Notes: generated by a model not told the origin, from the letters alone. Positions 38,701-45,127 are shown, counted from the first letter of the stretch. The stretch is DNA of 50,041 nucleotides from an uncultured Blautia sp. (GCA_944384185.1 CALWSM010000003.1:1-50041); one strand, 5' to 3'. Made by a program: numbers and translations.

Positions 38701-38853
38701 TATCAGATCATGGACATCTTCTGACAGCGTCTTTATATCCTTTCTGGTCTTTTCAAGGTTTTTCTGCGCTGTGTCGATGATAAAGGCCAGCTGTTTTTCT
38801 TCTGCTTCCCTGGACAGCCCCGGAACAGGACGGAAAGCCCTCTTTTCCTTCAT
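35797..38853 (-). CDS. HelD-type helicase fused to a GH31 N-terminal beta-sandwich domain
   Basis: Residues 1-700 form a HelD-like UvrD-family protein. They include a long N-terminal coiled coil (15-90), Walker A GVAGSGKT (223-230), VIIDEAQD (472-479), SYRNTVEISRF, the late motif VEYTKGLEFDAV and VAATRA. HelD binds RNA polymerase and frees it from stalled complexes. A charged linker (about 702-805) leads to residues 806-1018, which read as the galactose-mutarotase-like N-terminal domain of GH31 glycosidases: GETVIRVQFV, TGALTFFDRKGRKLL, LYSYRGYGIGIG and YSFIYGDYETVVRQHKKLG. The frame then stops where the GH31 catalytic barrel would begin. The ATG at 38853 has AGGAGG 10 bases upstream. B. subtilis HelD has 774 residues; this has 1018. 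Confidence 0.87.
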   Translation of the reverse strand: MKEKRAFRPVPGLSREAEEKQLAFIIDTAQKNLEKTRKDIKTLSEDVHDLIETYGPKDKEGLSLLYNTQAQLRESRRELQRYERARKKPYFGRIDFKDAKLPREESYYVGRVGITKDSTEPLVIDWRAPVASVYYENALGPCSYTVKDHGTYHIDLRRKRTYEIENDHLKDFYDSDIVATDELLNKYLAKSKKAVLGEIIATIQKEQNQIIRKSPKTNMIVQGVAGSGKTTVAMHRISYILYNYEETFRPEDFYIIGSNGLLLNYITSVLPDLDVYGVSQMTMEQLFVRLLYEDWDGQKYQVIPADKNDKSSCRKGSLEWFRDLEGFCQEYERQQIPREEIRLKKGRRLIMTGTAIENYLKDNPQMSMQSKIRMLNKILTAKLENELNRVGTIYTPEERKELFRTYRKHFGGRNWKGSVYDFYRAFLRTQRERGKTVPFRENAFDLYDLAALAYIYKRIKETDSIREASHVIIDEAQDFGMMAYGALDYCLRGCTYTVMGDVSQNIHFGWGLNDWRELQNLLLTGPRDTFETLKKSYRNTVEISRFAMEILRHGNFPVYPVEPVERHGKEVSLVPCRKEEMIRETVKILQNWQKQGHETIGVICRDREEAAWLEGCLKEYLSLSESGLEKGEFGEGIMVLPVEYTKGLEFDAVLLYDPSKEKYPWEDGYVKLLYVAATRALHELAAVHGEDLTELIGKPVSGEKHMEFLEELSKRETPGKLPDLKKRTGTADGTAASEGSRKTGGERAEISEKEFKEKPEEEIRLVQKAPRPLPVNPSLRHFGDIPDTQVLKNLMIQKGMDPRELEITEVKKSRAWLTLKGAYGTLRLTPLGETVIRVQFVRENEGKFPQGYWDSEPETEVNWSARAGKDTVELATDRLIVRIRKNTGALTFFDRKGRKLLEENPGIPRQLDGRSRTWTYFQWLREEKLFAKGILAGNQEPLSHKARYISFGGKKMRMPLLYSYRGYGIGIGAGHTVLACDIPMYGTYVYTEGEAQADYSFIYGDYETVVRQHKKLGI

Positions 38854-38909
38854 ATCCGGAATACCTCCTGTCATTTAATCCTTTGAATATGAAAACAAAT
38901 ATACTATCT

Positions 38910-38938
38910 GGTATATCATCTTCCCGCCTAAAATTCAA
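38910..38938 (-). promoter_or_regulatory. Candidate promoter of the HelD fusion gene
   Basis: Minus strand TTGAAT (38938-38933), 17 bp, TATACC (38915-38910). The -35 lies within AGTTGAATTT, which resembles the TTGAACTT repeats of the divergent gene in the opposite orientation. Confidence 0.45.
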
Positions 38939-38981
38939 CTGCTTTCTGTTATCTTTCCGTACCTGCGCCCTTCTTTCAAAA

Positions 38982-39081
38982 TTGAACTTTTTTTATCTTT
39001 CCCTTTTATTTGTTGAACTTTTTATTTTTCTATTGAACTTCCTGCAGTTTTATACTATAATGCAATCAATCCGTTGAACTT
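38982..39081 (+). promoter_or_regulatory. Four phased TTGAACTT direct repeats (candidate operator array)
   Basis: Identical TTGAACTT copies start at 38982, 39013, 39033 and 39074. Steps of 31, 20 and 41 bp are close to 3, 2 and 4 helical turns, so all copies face one side of the DNA. The third copy forms the -35 box and the fourth lies just before the Shine-Dalgarno of the XRE-aminotransferase gene. The first copy is preceded by TTCAA, making a small inverted repeat. Confidence 0.78.
39033..39061 (+). promoter_or_regulatory. Promoter of the XRE-aminotransferase gene
   Basis: TTGAAC (39033-39038), 17 bp, TATAAT (39056-39061), 33 bp before the ATG. The -35 is part of one of the four TTGAACTT repeats. 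Confidence 0.85.
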
Positions 39082-39094
39082 TTGGAGGAAAAAC

Positions 39095-40552
39095 ATGTTA
39101 AAAGAAACTTTTGCGGAACGTTTAAAGACGGCCATGGACCTCCAGGGCATGAAGCAGGTAGATCTTATCCGCATCGCCTCCCGGCAGGGGGTCAAGCTTG
39201 GAAAAAGCCATATCAGTCAATATGTAAACGGGAAAACCCTTCCCAGGGAGGATATTCTTCATTTCCTGGCGGAAACCCTCCAGGTAAAGGAAGAATGGTT
39301 AACGGGAAAAGAAAATCAGACCATGGGGGAAATCGAAATGAGAGAATTTAAGAAATCATCAAAACTGGATAATGTATTATATGACGTAAGAGGGCCGGTA
39401 GTCGATGAGGCCGAGAGAATGGAAGACGCAGGTATGCAGATCCTGAAGCTGAACATTGGCAATCCTGCGCCCTTTGGCTTCAAAACCCCGGACGAGGTGA
39501 TCTACGATATGCGCCGTCAGCTCACTGACTGCGAGGGCTACTCCTCTGCAAAGGGTCTGTTCTCCGCCAGGAAAGCCATCATGCAGTACGCTCAGTTAAA
39601 AAAGCTTCCCAATCTGTCTATCGAAGACATCTATACCGGAAACGGCGTCAGCGAGCTGATCAATCTTTGTATGTCCGCCCTTCTGGACAATGGAGATGAG
39701 ATCCTGATCCCTTCTCCGGACTATCCTCTCTGGACAGCCTGCGCCACTTTGGCAGGGGGAAAAGCCGTTCACTATATCTGTGACGAACAGTCTGACTGGT
39801 ATCCGGATATGGAAGATATCAAAAAGAAGATCACAGACCGGACGAAAGCCATTGTTATCATCAATCCCAACAATCCTACAGGGGCGCTTTACCCCAGAGA
39901 GGTCCTGCAGCAGATCGTGGATATTGCCAGAGAACATCAGCTGATCATCTTCTCCGACGAGATCTACGACCGTCTGGTCATGGACGGGGAGGAGCATGTA
40001 TCCATCGCTTCCCTGGCTCCCGACCTGTTCTGCATTACCTTCAGCGGCCTTTCAAAATCCCATATGATCGCCGGCTTCCGGATCGGCTGGATGATCCTCA
40101 GCGGAAATAAGCGGATCGCAAAGGATTATATCGAAGGGCTGAAAATGCTCTCTAATATGCGTCTCTGCTCCAATGTGCCCGCCCAGTCTATTGTTCAGAC
40201 AGCCTTAGGCGGCCACCAGAGCGTCAACGACTATATCCTGCCCGGAGGAAGGATCTACGAACAGCGGGAGTTTATCTACAAACAGCTTCTGGATATCCCC
40301 GGCATCAGCTGTGTAAAGCCTAAGGCCGCATTCTACATCTTCCCCAAAATGGACGTAAAGCGGTTCAATATCCTGGACGATGAAAAATTCGCCCTGGATC
40401 TCCTTCGGGAAAAGAAGATCCTGATCGTACAGGGAAGCGGCTTTAACTGGCACCAGCCGGATCATTTCCGGATCGTTTACCTGCCCCGTATCGAGGTCTT
40501 AAAAGAAGCCTCCGAAAAGCTGAAAGATTTCTTCAGTTATTACCGGCAGTAA
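39095..40552 (+). CDS. XRE-type HTH domain fused to an AlaA-like alanine aminotransferase
   Basis: Residues 1-72 are a lambda-repressor-like HTH (FAERLKTAMDLQGMKQVDLI, then KSHISQYVNGKTLPREDILHFLAE). From residue 82 the protein follows E. coli AlaA from its first residues: KSSKLDNVLYDVRGPV, LNIGNPAPFGF, INPNNPTGA, SDEIYDRL, SGLSKSHMIAGFRIGWM with the PLP lysine at 321, and VPAQSIVQTALGG. AlaA makes alanine from pyruvate and glutamate. The ATG has GGAGG 7-8 bases upstream. All catalytic residues appear intact. This is not a MocR protein, which carries a winged-helix GntR domain. An internal ATG at 39338 with GGGGGA upstream could yield the aminotransferase alone. Confidence 0.93.
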   Translation: MLKETFAERLKTAMDLQGMKQVDLIRIASRQGVKLGKSHISQYVNGKTLPREDILHFLAETLQVKEEWLTGKENQTMGEIEMREFKKSSKLDNVLYDVRGPVVDEAERMEDAGMQILKLNIGNPAPFGFKTPDEVIYDMRRQLTDCEGYSSAKGLFSARKAIMQYAQLKKLPNLSIEDIYTGNGVSELINLCMSALLDNGDEILIPSPDYPLWTACATLAGGKAVHYICDEQSDWYPDMEDIKKKITDRTKAIVIINPNNPTGALYPREVLQQIVDIAREHQLIIFSDEIYDRLVMDGEEHVSIASLAPDLFCITFSGLSKSHMIAGFRIGWMILSGNKRIAKDYIEGLKMLSNMRLCSNVPAQSIVQTALGGHQSVNDYILPGGRIYEQREFIYKQLLDIPGISCVKPKAAFYIFPKMDVKRFNILDDEKFALDLLREKKILIVQGSGFNWHQPDHFRIVYLPRIEVLKEASEKLKDFFSYYRQ

Positions 40553-40553
40553 G

Positions 40554-40751
40554 CTACTTTTCCTGAAACACAAACAGCCCGTCTACGGTTACCCGCAGCA
40601 CCCTGGCCAGGCGGAAAGCCAAGGCCAGGGTGGGGTCATATTTGTTATTCTCTATGGCATTTACCGTCTGCCTGGACACCCCGCATTTTTTCGCCAGCTC
40701 TTCCTGGGAGATCCCCAGGTCTTTCCTCAGTTCTCTGATCTTATTCAACAT
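40554..40751 (-). CDS. Small XRE-family transcriptional regulator
   Basis: The 65-residue protein is little more than an HTH domain: MLNKIRELRKDLGISQEELA, VSRQTVNAIENNKYDPTLAL and LARVLRVTVDGLFVFQEK. The ATG at 40751 with GGTGG 5 bases upstream is chosen. The gene overlaps the end of the membrane-protein gene upstream, and its stop lies 1 bp from the convergent aminotransferase stop. XRE/small-membrane-protein pairs of this sort are common in Firmicutes, and the regulator probably represses its own operon. Confidence 0.9.
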   Translation of the reverse strand: MLNKIRELRKDLGISQEELAKKCGVSRQTVNAIENNKYDPTLALAFRLARVLRVTVDGLFVFQEK

Positions 40752-40752
40752 A

Positions 40753-41049
40753 TCAGCCACCATGCCTTTTCTTAAAAAATACAAGAGCGCCAAAATAAAT
40801 GATCGCCGTAGCTGTCAGATGCACAAAGGGATTGATGGTCATCTCTTGTCCGGTGGCCAATCCGTCAATGATCTCAATGATCAAAGCCCCGGTCATGCCC
40901 AGAAGGGTAAAAGCGCTGGCCTTCCAGACAATAACCTGCCCTCTCTCATCTCCCGGACGGATCAGGGATATGATCATAGCAATATCCAGCGCTGCAAAGA
41001 TCAACAATACCGCTGCGAAAAAGAGCAGCATTATAACATATTTCGCCAT
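40753..41049 (-). CDS. Small integral membrane protein paired with the XRE regulator
   Basis: The 98-residue protein has three hydrophobic segments: VIMLLFFAAVLLIFAALDIA near the start, ASAFTLLGMTGALIIEII in the middle, and LTATAIIYFGALVFF before a basic end KKRHGG. A polar loop RPGDERGQVIVWKA lies between the first two. I do not recognise a named function. The ATG at 41049 with AGGGGG 6 bases upstream is preferred over the TTG six codons earlier. It comes first in a two-gene operon with the regulator. Confidence 0.78.
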   Translation of the reverse strand: MAKYVIMLLFFAAVLLIFAALDIAMIISLIRPGDERGQVIVWKASAFTLLGMTGALIIEIIDGLATGQEMTINPFVHLTATAIIYFGALVFFKKRHGG

Positions 41050-41078
41050 AAGGATCCCCCTTTTCAAACGTCAAATAC

Positions 41079-41139
41079 TTTTTACATTTTCAGTGTAACT
41101 CTCCTGTATCGCCATGTCAAACATTTTTACATTTCCGTG
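41079..41139 (-). promoter_or_regulatory. Promoter with flanking direct repeats for the membrane-protein/XRE operon
   Basis: Minus strand TTGACA (41120-41115), 17 bp, TACACT (41097-41092). Near-identical copies of TTTTTACATTTYCRGTG lie over the -10/start region (41079-41095) and just upstream of the -35 (41124-41139), 45 bp apart. They are likely operator sites of the XRE protein. The same 190-bp gap must hold the divergent OLD-gene promoter; only a weak TATGAT (41160-41165) is seen. Confidence 0.7.
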
Positions 41140-41238
41140 CATTTTTCTCCTTCCTATGCTATGATGAAAATAACCGTAAAATGCAACGTGCAGTTTTCCC
41201 AGGCACAGCATAACAGGCCCGGCAAAAGGAGGCAGCCC

Positions 41239-43095
41239 ATGGAAATTTCTTTTCTCCAGATACAAAATTTTAAATCCATAGAAAATATGATCCTCCGGGA
41301 TATCGGCTCCGCTCTGATCCTGGTGGGGCAGAACAGCGTGGGAAAATCTTCCATACTTCAGGCCATTGCCGCCGCTATGGGAGAATATACTCCCGCCCCC
41401 TCGGATTTCAATACCAGAAAACAGAACATCGAAATCTCGGTTTCTCTCTCCCTGGCTCCCAGGGATCTGGAATTATTATTCCAGGCAAAAAAAGTCAGTC
41501 CCTATAAACGATGGGACTCCTGGCACCGGGATTTCTGCCAGAAGCTTCCCTCTTTTCAGAATAACCAGCTGACTTTTACCTATATTGCCAATCAGAACGG
41601 CAGTATCCGGTATCACGACGGCTTTCATAAAAATAACCGGTATATTTCCCAGATCCTTCCCTCTGTCTATTTTCTGGACAGCGAACGGAACCTGGAAAAG
41701 GTCCAGGGCAATCTCCTGTCTTTTACCGAGGACGATCTGCTGAACCAGATGCGCATGGACTGCTGTTTATTCGATCCCATGAAAAAATGCACCCACTGTT
41801 TTTCCTGTATCGGTCTTCTGAACCGGAAGACCCCGGAAGAGCTGAACGCTTTTGAGACCGAAAAGCTTCTGGAATATAAGCTGTATCATATGAATCTGAA
41901 AGACTTCTCTGACAAAGTAAATCAGTATTTCGGGAAAAACAGCGGCTATCACGGAGAGATCACCTATGACCTGACCACCCACACCGGAGAGCTTTTCCAG
42001 GTACAGGGCTATATCCGTCAGAAAAATCAGGAGGCTCCCTCCCCGGTTTCCCAGCTTGGAGAAGGCATGCGGAGCATTTACCTGTTGTCCCTTCTGGAAG
42101 CCTATATGGAAGAGGACGACCGGCTCCCCTCCCTGCTCCTTATGGAAGATCCGGAAATCTTCCTCCACCCCCAGCTCCAGAAAACCTCCGGGGAGATCCT
42201 CTACCGTCTTTCAAAAAGATGCCAGGTGATCTTTTCCACCCACTCTCCCAATCTGCTGTCTCCCTTCAGCAGCCGGCAAATCCGCCAGATCGTCCTGGAC
42301 GAAAAGGGACTTCCCAGCGTCCGGGAAAAAACAAGCCTTTCCCGGGTACTGGAAGACCTGGGCTATTCCGCAGGAGATCTCCTGGGGGTGGACTTCGTCT
42401 TTATCGTAGAGGGAAAGCAGGACAAAAGCCGCCTTCCCCTGCTCCTGGAAAAATACTATTCCGAGATCTACAACGAAGACGGCAGCCTGTCCCGGGTATC
42501 CATCATCACCACCAACAGCTGCACCAATATCAAGACCTACGCAAATCTCAAATATATGAACCAGGTGTATCTGAAAGATCAGTTTCTTATGATCCGGGAC
42601 GGGGATGGGAAAGACCATGAAGAGCTGGCCCGCTCCCTGTGCAGATACTACGAAGAGCGGAATCTGGAAGATGTGGACCGCCTCCCAAGAGTGACGGCAA
42701 AAAATGTCCTGGTACTGAAATATTACTCCTTTGAAAATTATTTTCTCAATCCGGAGGTTATGGCAAAGCTGGGGATCCTGAAAAGGCCGGAAGATTTCTA
42801 TAAGATCCTTCTGGAGAAATGGAAAGAATATCTCCACCGGACCCGGGGAGGCCGCCATCTTCTCCAGGTATTGGGAAAGGATCTGACCACAGAGGAAGAG
42901 ATCGCAAACCATATGGAAGAGATCAAGACCTATGTCCGGGGCCACGACCTTTATAATATCTTCTACGGCCCTTATAAGAAACAGGAAACCGGCCTGTTAA
43001 GAAAATATATCGATCTGGCGCCCAGGGAAGATTTCCAGGATATACTGGGAGCTGTGGAGAAGATACCGTTTTTTGAAAACAGGAAACGGACATAA
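41239..43095 (+). CDS. OLD-family ATP-dependent endonuclease with a cysteine cluster
   Basis: OLD proteins couple an ABC-type ATPase to a TOPRIM nuclease and often act in phage defence. Walker A is GQNSVGKS (30-37), the signature-like loop SQLGEGMRSIYLLS (271-284), Walker B LLLMEDPEIFLHP (299-311) and the H-loop IFSTHSPN. The TOPRIM part has FIVEGKQDKSRLP (388-400) and MIRDGDGKDHE (451-461). An insert within the ATPase carries CC-x7-C-x2-C-x2-C (175-190), possibly a metal site. The ATG at 41239 with AGGAGG upstream gives 618 residues; the frame open further upstream covers the XRE module and is not coding. No UvrD partner is adjacent. Confidence 0.9.
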   Translation: MEISFLQIQNFKSIENMILRDIGSALILVGQNSVGKSSILQAIAAAMGEYTPAPSDFNTRKQNIEISVSLSLAPRDLELLFQAKKVSPYKRWDSWHRDFCQKLPSFQNNQLTFTYIANQNGSIRYHDGFHKNNRYISQILPSVYFLDSERNLEKVQGNLLSFTEDDLLNQMRMDCCLFDPMKKCTHCFSCIGLLNRKTPEELNAFETEKLLEYKLYHMNLKDFSDKVNQYFGKNSGYHGEITYDLTTHTGELFQVQGYIRQKNQEAPSPVSQLGEGMRSIYLLSLLEAYMEEDDRLPSLLLMEDPEIFLHPQLQKTSGEILYRLSKRCQVIFSTHSPNLLSPFSSRQIRQIVLDEKGLPSVREKTSLSRVLEDLGYSAGDLLGVDFVFIVEGKQDKSRLPLLLEKYYSEIYNEDGSLSRVSIITTNSCTNIKTYANLKYMNQVYLKDQFLMIRDGDGKDHEELARSLCRYYEERNLEDVDRLPRVTAKNVLVLKYYSFENYFLNPEVMAKLGILKRPEDFYKILLEKWKEYLHRTRGGRHLLQVLGKDLTTEEEIANHMEEIKTYVRGHDLYNIFYGPYKKQETGLLRKYIDLAPREDFQDILGAVEKIPFFENRKRT

Positions 43096-43096
43096 A

Positions 43097-43134
43097 AAGA
43101 CTGCCGCTTTTTCACATGGATCAGCGGCAGTCTT
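43097..43134. terminator. Bidirectional terminator
   Basis: A 12-bp stem AAGACTGCCGCT/AGCGGCAGTCTT lies 2 bp after the OLD stop and 22 bp after the convergent decarboxylase-like stop. The minus direction has the better T-run (TTTTTATG). Confidence 0.82.
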
Positions 43135-43155
43135 CGTTACTGTCCGGCAAAATTT

Positions 43156-43900
43156 TTATTCTTTTTCATATAATTTTCTGGAGGCCTCGTAAATGATCCT
43201 GCTTCCCTCCGTCAGCCAGGGTTCACGGGTGGTATTCAGCCAGATCATGAACCGACCTTTCTTCCCCAGTGTCTCTACCCAGTCTTCTAAAACTTTCCTT
43301 GCTTCCTCTATGGGCATATCCGGTTCCGGAACGAAATTGCTGGACTGCACCAGCCGGTCTCCGTACAGTTCCATGGTCCTTTTTTTATCGTTACTGTTAT
43401 CCTGGCCCTCCCAGCAGTCAAATCCTGCCTCAATAACAGCTTCCAGAGCTTCCGGTTCTTCGATCAGATAGCAGAACGCATCTTCAAAGCTGGTAAGATC
43501 CGCTGTTCTCTCGAAGAGTCCGTTCACGATCACAAACATGGTAGGACGGTCTTTATCCAGCTTTCCTTCGTAGTTTTCTTTAAAATCTTTTTCCCAGTCT
43601 ACCTTTGTCAGATCCGGAAATTCCAGTTCTTCTTCCCATTTGGTGATATCGCTGAGCCTTCTGGTACCGGGCTTTACCATACTGGCGTTGGTCAGAGGCT
43701 CATACTGCCATTCAATGCCAAACCAGTCCTTTCCTCCGGTCCATCTGGCGGCTGCATCTTTCATCACCAGCGGCTGGATAAAATTAAAATCCACATAATA
43801 ATTCGGCACCCACAAAGGCTTTTCCTTTCTCATGATCCGCTCAAAATTTTCCCTTGGGGTGATCGGGGTATGAAATTTCGGGATTTTTGTGGGAGCCGTT
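43156..43900 (-). pseudogene. Uroporphyrinogen-decarboxylase-like gene fragment (5' end and an internal part missing)
   Basis: The frame reads KIPKFHTPITPRENFERIMRKEKPLWVPN and later GFDCWEGQDNSNDKKRTMEL and ARKVLEDWVETLGKKGRF, as in the URO-D-like proteins of anaerobes that act with corrinoid methyltransferases. Only about 245 residues remain against about 350 or more expected. The frame stays open to 43974 with no ATG, GTG or TTG before the ATG at 43833, which lies inside the conserved region, so the true start is lost. Around EALEAVIEAGFDCWEGQ roughly 100 residues of barrel seem absent. An unrelated LysR fragment abuts the broken end. Size estimates are from memory of the family. Confidence 0.68.
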
Positions 43901-43910
43901 CCGTAGGGAA

Positions 43911-44276
43911 GGGGAAAATCCTCTTTCCTCCAGGGATTCTGTTTCCGTTCAGGAGCTGCGGCCTTATTCTTTTCTTATGGTGTCGCCGAAAGATACCCCT
44001 ATGTACGAGCAGCTTGTGGTCCGGATGTGCTCCAAAGCCGGTTTTTCTCCTCTGGTATCCAAATATGTCAGCTCTCCCAATGCTTTTATCTGCAACTTTG
44101 ATACCGGTATGGAGATCTTTATCGCAGATACCTATATGCGGGACAGTGAAAATCAACAGCTGGTCCGGGTTCCTATCCGGGAAATGGACAGCACCATGGG
44201 ATTTATCTACCGCAAAAACAGCGAGAATCCCCTGGTTCCCTATGTCTGCAGGCAGATCATGGAAGCATGGCTATGA
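43911..44276 (+). pseudogene. LysR-family regulator, C-terminal fragment
   Basis: The frame gives NPLSSRDSVSVQELRPYSF, SPKDTPMYEQLVVRMCSKAG, FSPLVSKYVSSPNAF and a final RQIMEAWL. These match the second half of a LysR substrate-binding domain. The DNA-binding domain and first half are missing. Upstream of about 43911 the sequence belongs to the decarboxylase-like fragment on the other strand, so both genes are cut at the same point. An ATG at 43978 could express a short peptide, but no function is expected. Confidence 0.65.
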
Positions 44277-44389
44277 TCTTTTCCAGCCTGCCAAGAAAAT
44301 ATATCGACCTGGCGTCTAGTGAAAATTTCCATAATATACTGAGAGCTATTGAAAAGTGGGAAGTTTTATTAAAAAAATATTGCTGCTAA
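44273..44389 (+). pseudogene. Relic 3' end of a second OLD-family gene
   Basis: The frame reads PRKYIDLASSENFHNILRAI and ends 13 codons later. The intact OLD gene at 41239 ends with RKYIDLAPREDFQDILGAVE. At DNA level 44283-44356 is about 80 percent identical to 43010-43071 by eye. Only about 35 codons survive, with an accidental ATG overlapping the LysR stop (ATGA). It shows that a paralogous OLD gene once lay here. Confidence 0.75.
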
Positions 44390-44485
44390 TTACCAAAGAT
44401 GGGGGATAGAGAAGAAGTATCAGACCTGCACAAGAAAATAACGTGTGAAAGTATAACGTTGAATTCACCAATTTATATGGAGCAT

Positions 44486-44800
44486 TTATAAAAATCGTTC
44501 TATATCCCTTGCTCCATAAAGAAATCTGCGAACTTCCATCACATTTTCTATAACAACATAATAAATCACATAGTTTCTTATATAAATCCGGTAGTAGGGA
44601 TATTTTCTCTTTTTTACAGAAGAATAGGCTTCAAATGCCAATGGATTATCCAAGCGTTTCAATATTGCCATTTCTACATCATTTACAAGATTTTCCGCCG
44701 CTTCCGGATTTTTTAATACGTTTGTAATATAGCTTACTGCCTCTGTCAGATCCTGCTCAAACAAAGGCAGATATCGGAGTCTGTATCTTTTATTTGCCAT
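44486..44800 (-). CDS. RelE/ParE-superfamily toxin
   Basis: The 104-residue protein has the ParE/RelE pattern: YLPLFEQDLTEAVSYITNVL, then the basic core VKKRKYPYYRIYIRNYVIYYVV and the end RRFLYGARDIERFL. Members cut mRNA on the ribosome or inhibit gyrase; which applies here is not clear. Its ATG lies inside the last codons of the antitoxin gene (11-bp overlap), the normal antitoxin-first order. A 96-bp AT-rich stretch without a recognisable gene follows. Confidence 0.88.
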   Translation of the reverse strand: MANKRYRLRYLPLFEQDLTEAVSYITNVLKNPEAAENLVNDVEMAILKRLDNPLAFEAYSSVKKRKYPYYRIYIRNYVIYYVVIENVMEVRRFLYGARDIERFL

Positions 44801-45050
44801 GGATCACACCCCTTACGTTTTGGAATACGTCATCATGGCTTAGCCTTTCTTCTGTAGTCTTTGCAATTTCATCCGCTTCATCTAGCTTTCTCTCTACATT
44901 ATCCACAAGACTTGCATAGTCTTTCAGGCTCAGTACCACCATTGCTCCATATCCGTTTTTTGTCAAATATACCGGTTGCCCCTCATTGACAAGCAATTCA
45001 ATTTCCGAAAATTTGTTTCTCAAATCAGAAACAGGCCTGATCTGTATCAT
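44790..45050 (-). CDS. Phd/YefM-family antitoxin
   Basis: The 86-residue protein has the Phd/YefM DNA-binding start: IRPVSDLRNKFSEIELLVNE, then QPVYLTKNGYGAMVVLSLKDY. A C-terminal toxin-binding tail rich in Glu, Asp and Lys follows. AAAGGAGAG precedes the ATG. It should neutralise the toxin encoded next and repress its own promoter. Confidence 0.92.
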   Translation of the reverse strand: MIQIRPVSDLRNKFSEIELLVNEGQPVYLTKNGYGAMVVLSLKDYASLVDNVERKLDEADEIAKTTEERLSHDDVFQNVRGVIHGK

Positions 45051-45098
45051 AACGCCCTCTCCTTTCTCTGCATAACATTTATCCTTTGCATTATCTTA

Positions 45099-45127
45099 AT
45101 TTTATCATTATCTTATCGTAATTGCAA
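45099..45127 (-). promoter_or_regulatory. Promoter of the Phd/ParE module
   Basis: Minus strand TTGCAA (45127-45122), 17 bp, TAAAAT (45104-45099). The leader contains several GATAA(T) units, possibly antitoxin binding sites. Confidence 0.6.

Noticed and set aside
39095..40552. Classification as a MocR/GntR-type regulator
   Set aside because: The N-terminal domain is a lambda-repressor-like HTH of about 70 residues, not a winged-helix GntR domain, and the enzyme part is AlaA-like with catalytic residues present.
40630..41238. Open frame extending the OLD gene upstream by about 200 codons
   Set aside because: It runs antisense through the XRE and membrane-protein genes. The OLD homology starts at MEISFLQIQNFKS, with AGGAGG just before its ATG.
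35797..43095. A Gabija-like pair: OLD nuclease plus UvrD-type helicase
   Set aside because: The helicase is HelD-like, on the other strand, 2.4 kb away, and separated by an aminotransferase and an XRE module. Its motifs and coiled coil fit RNA polymerase recycling rather than GajB.
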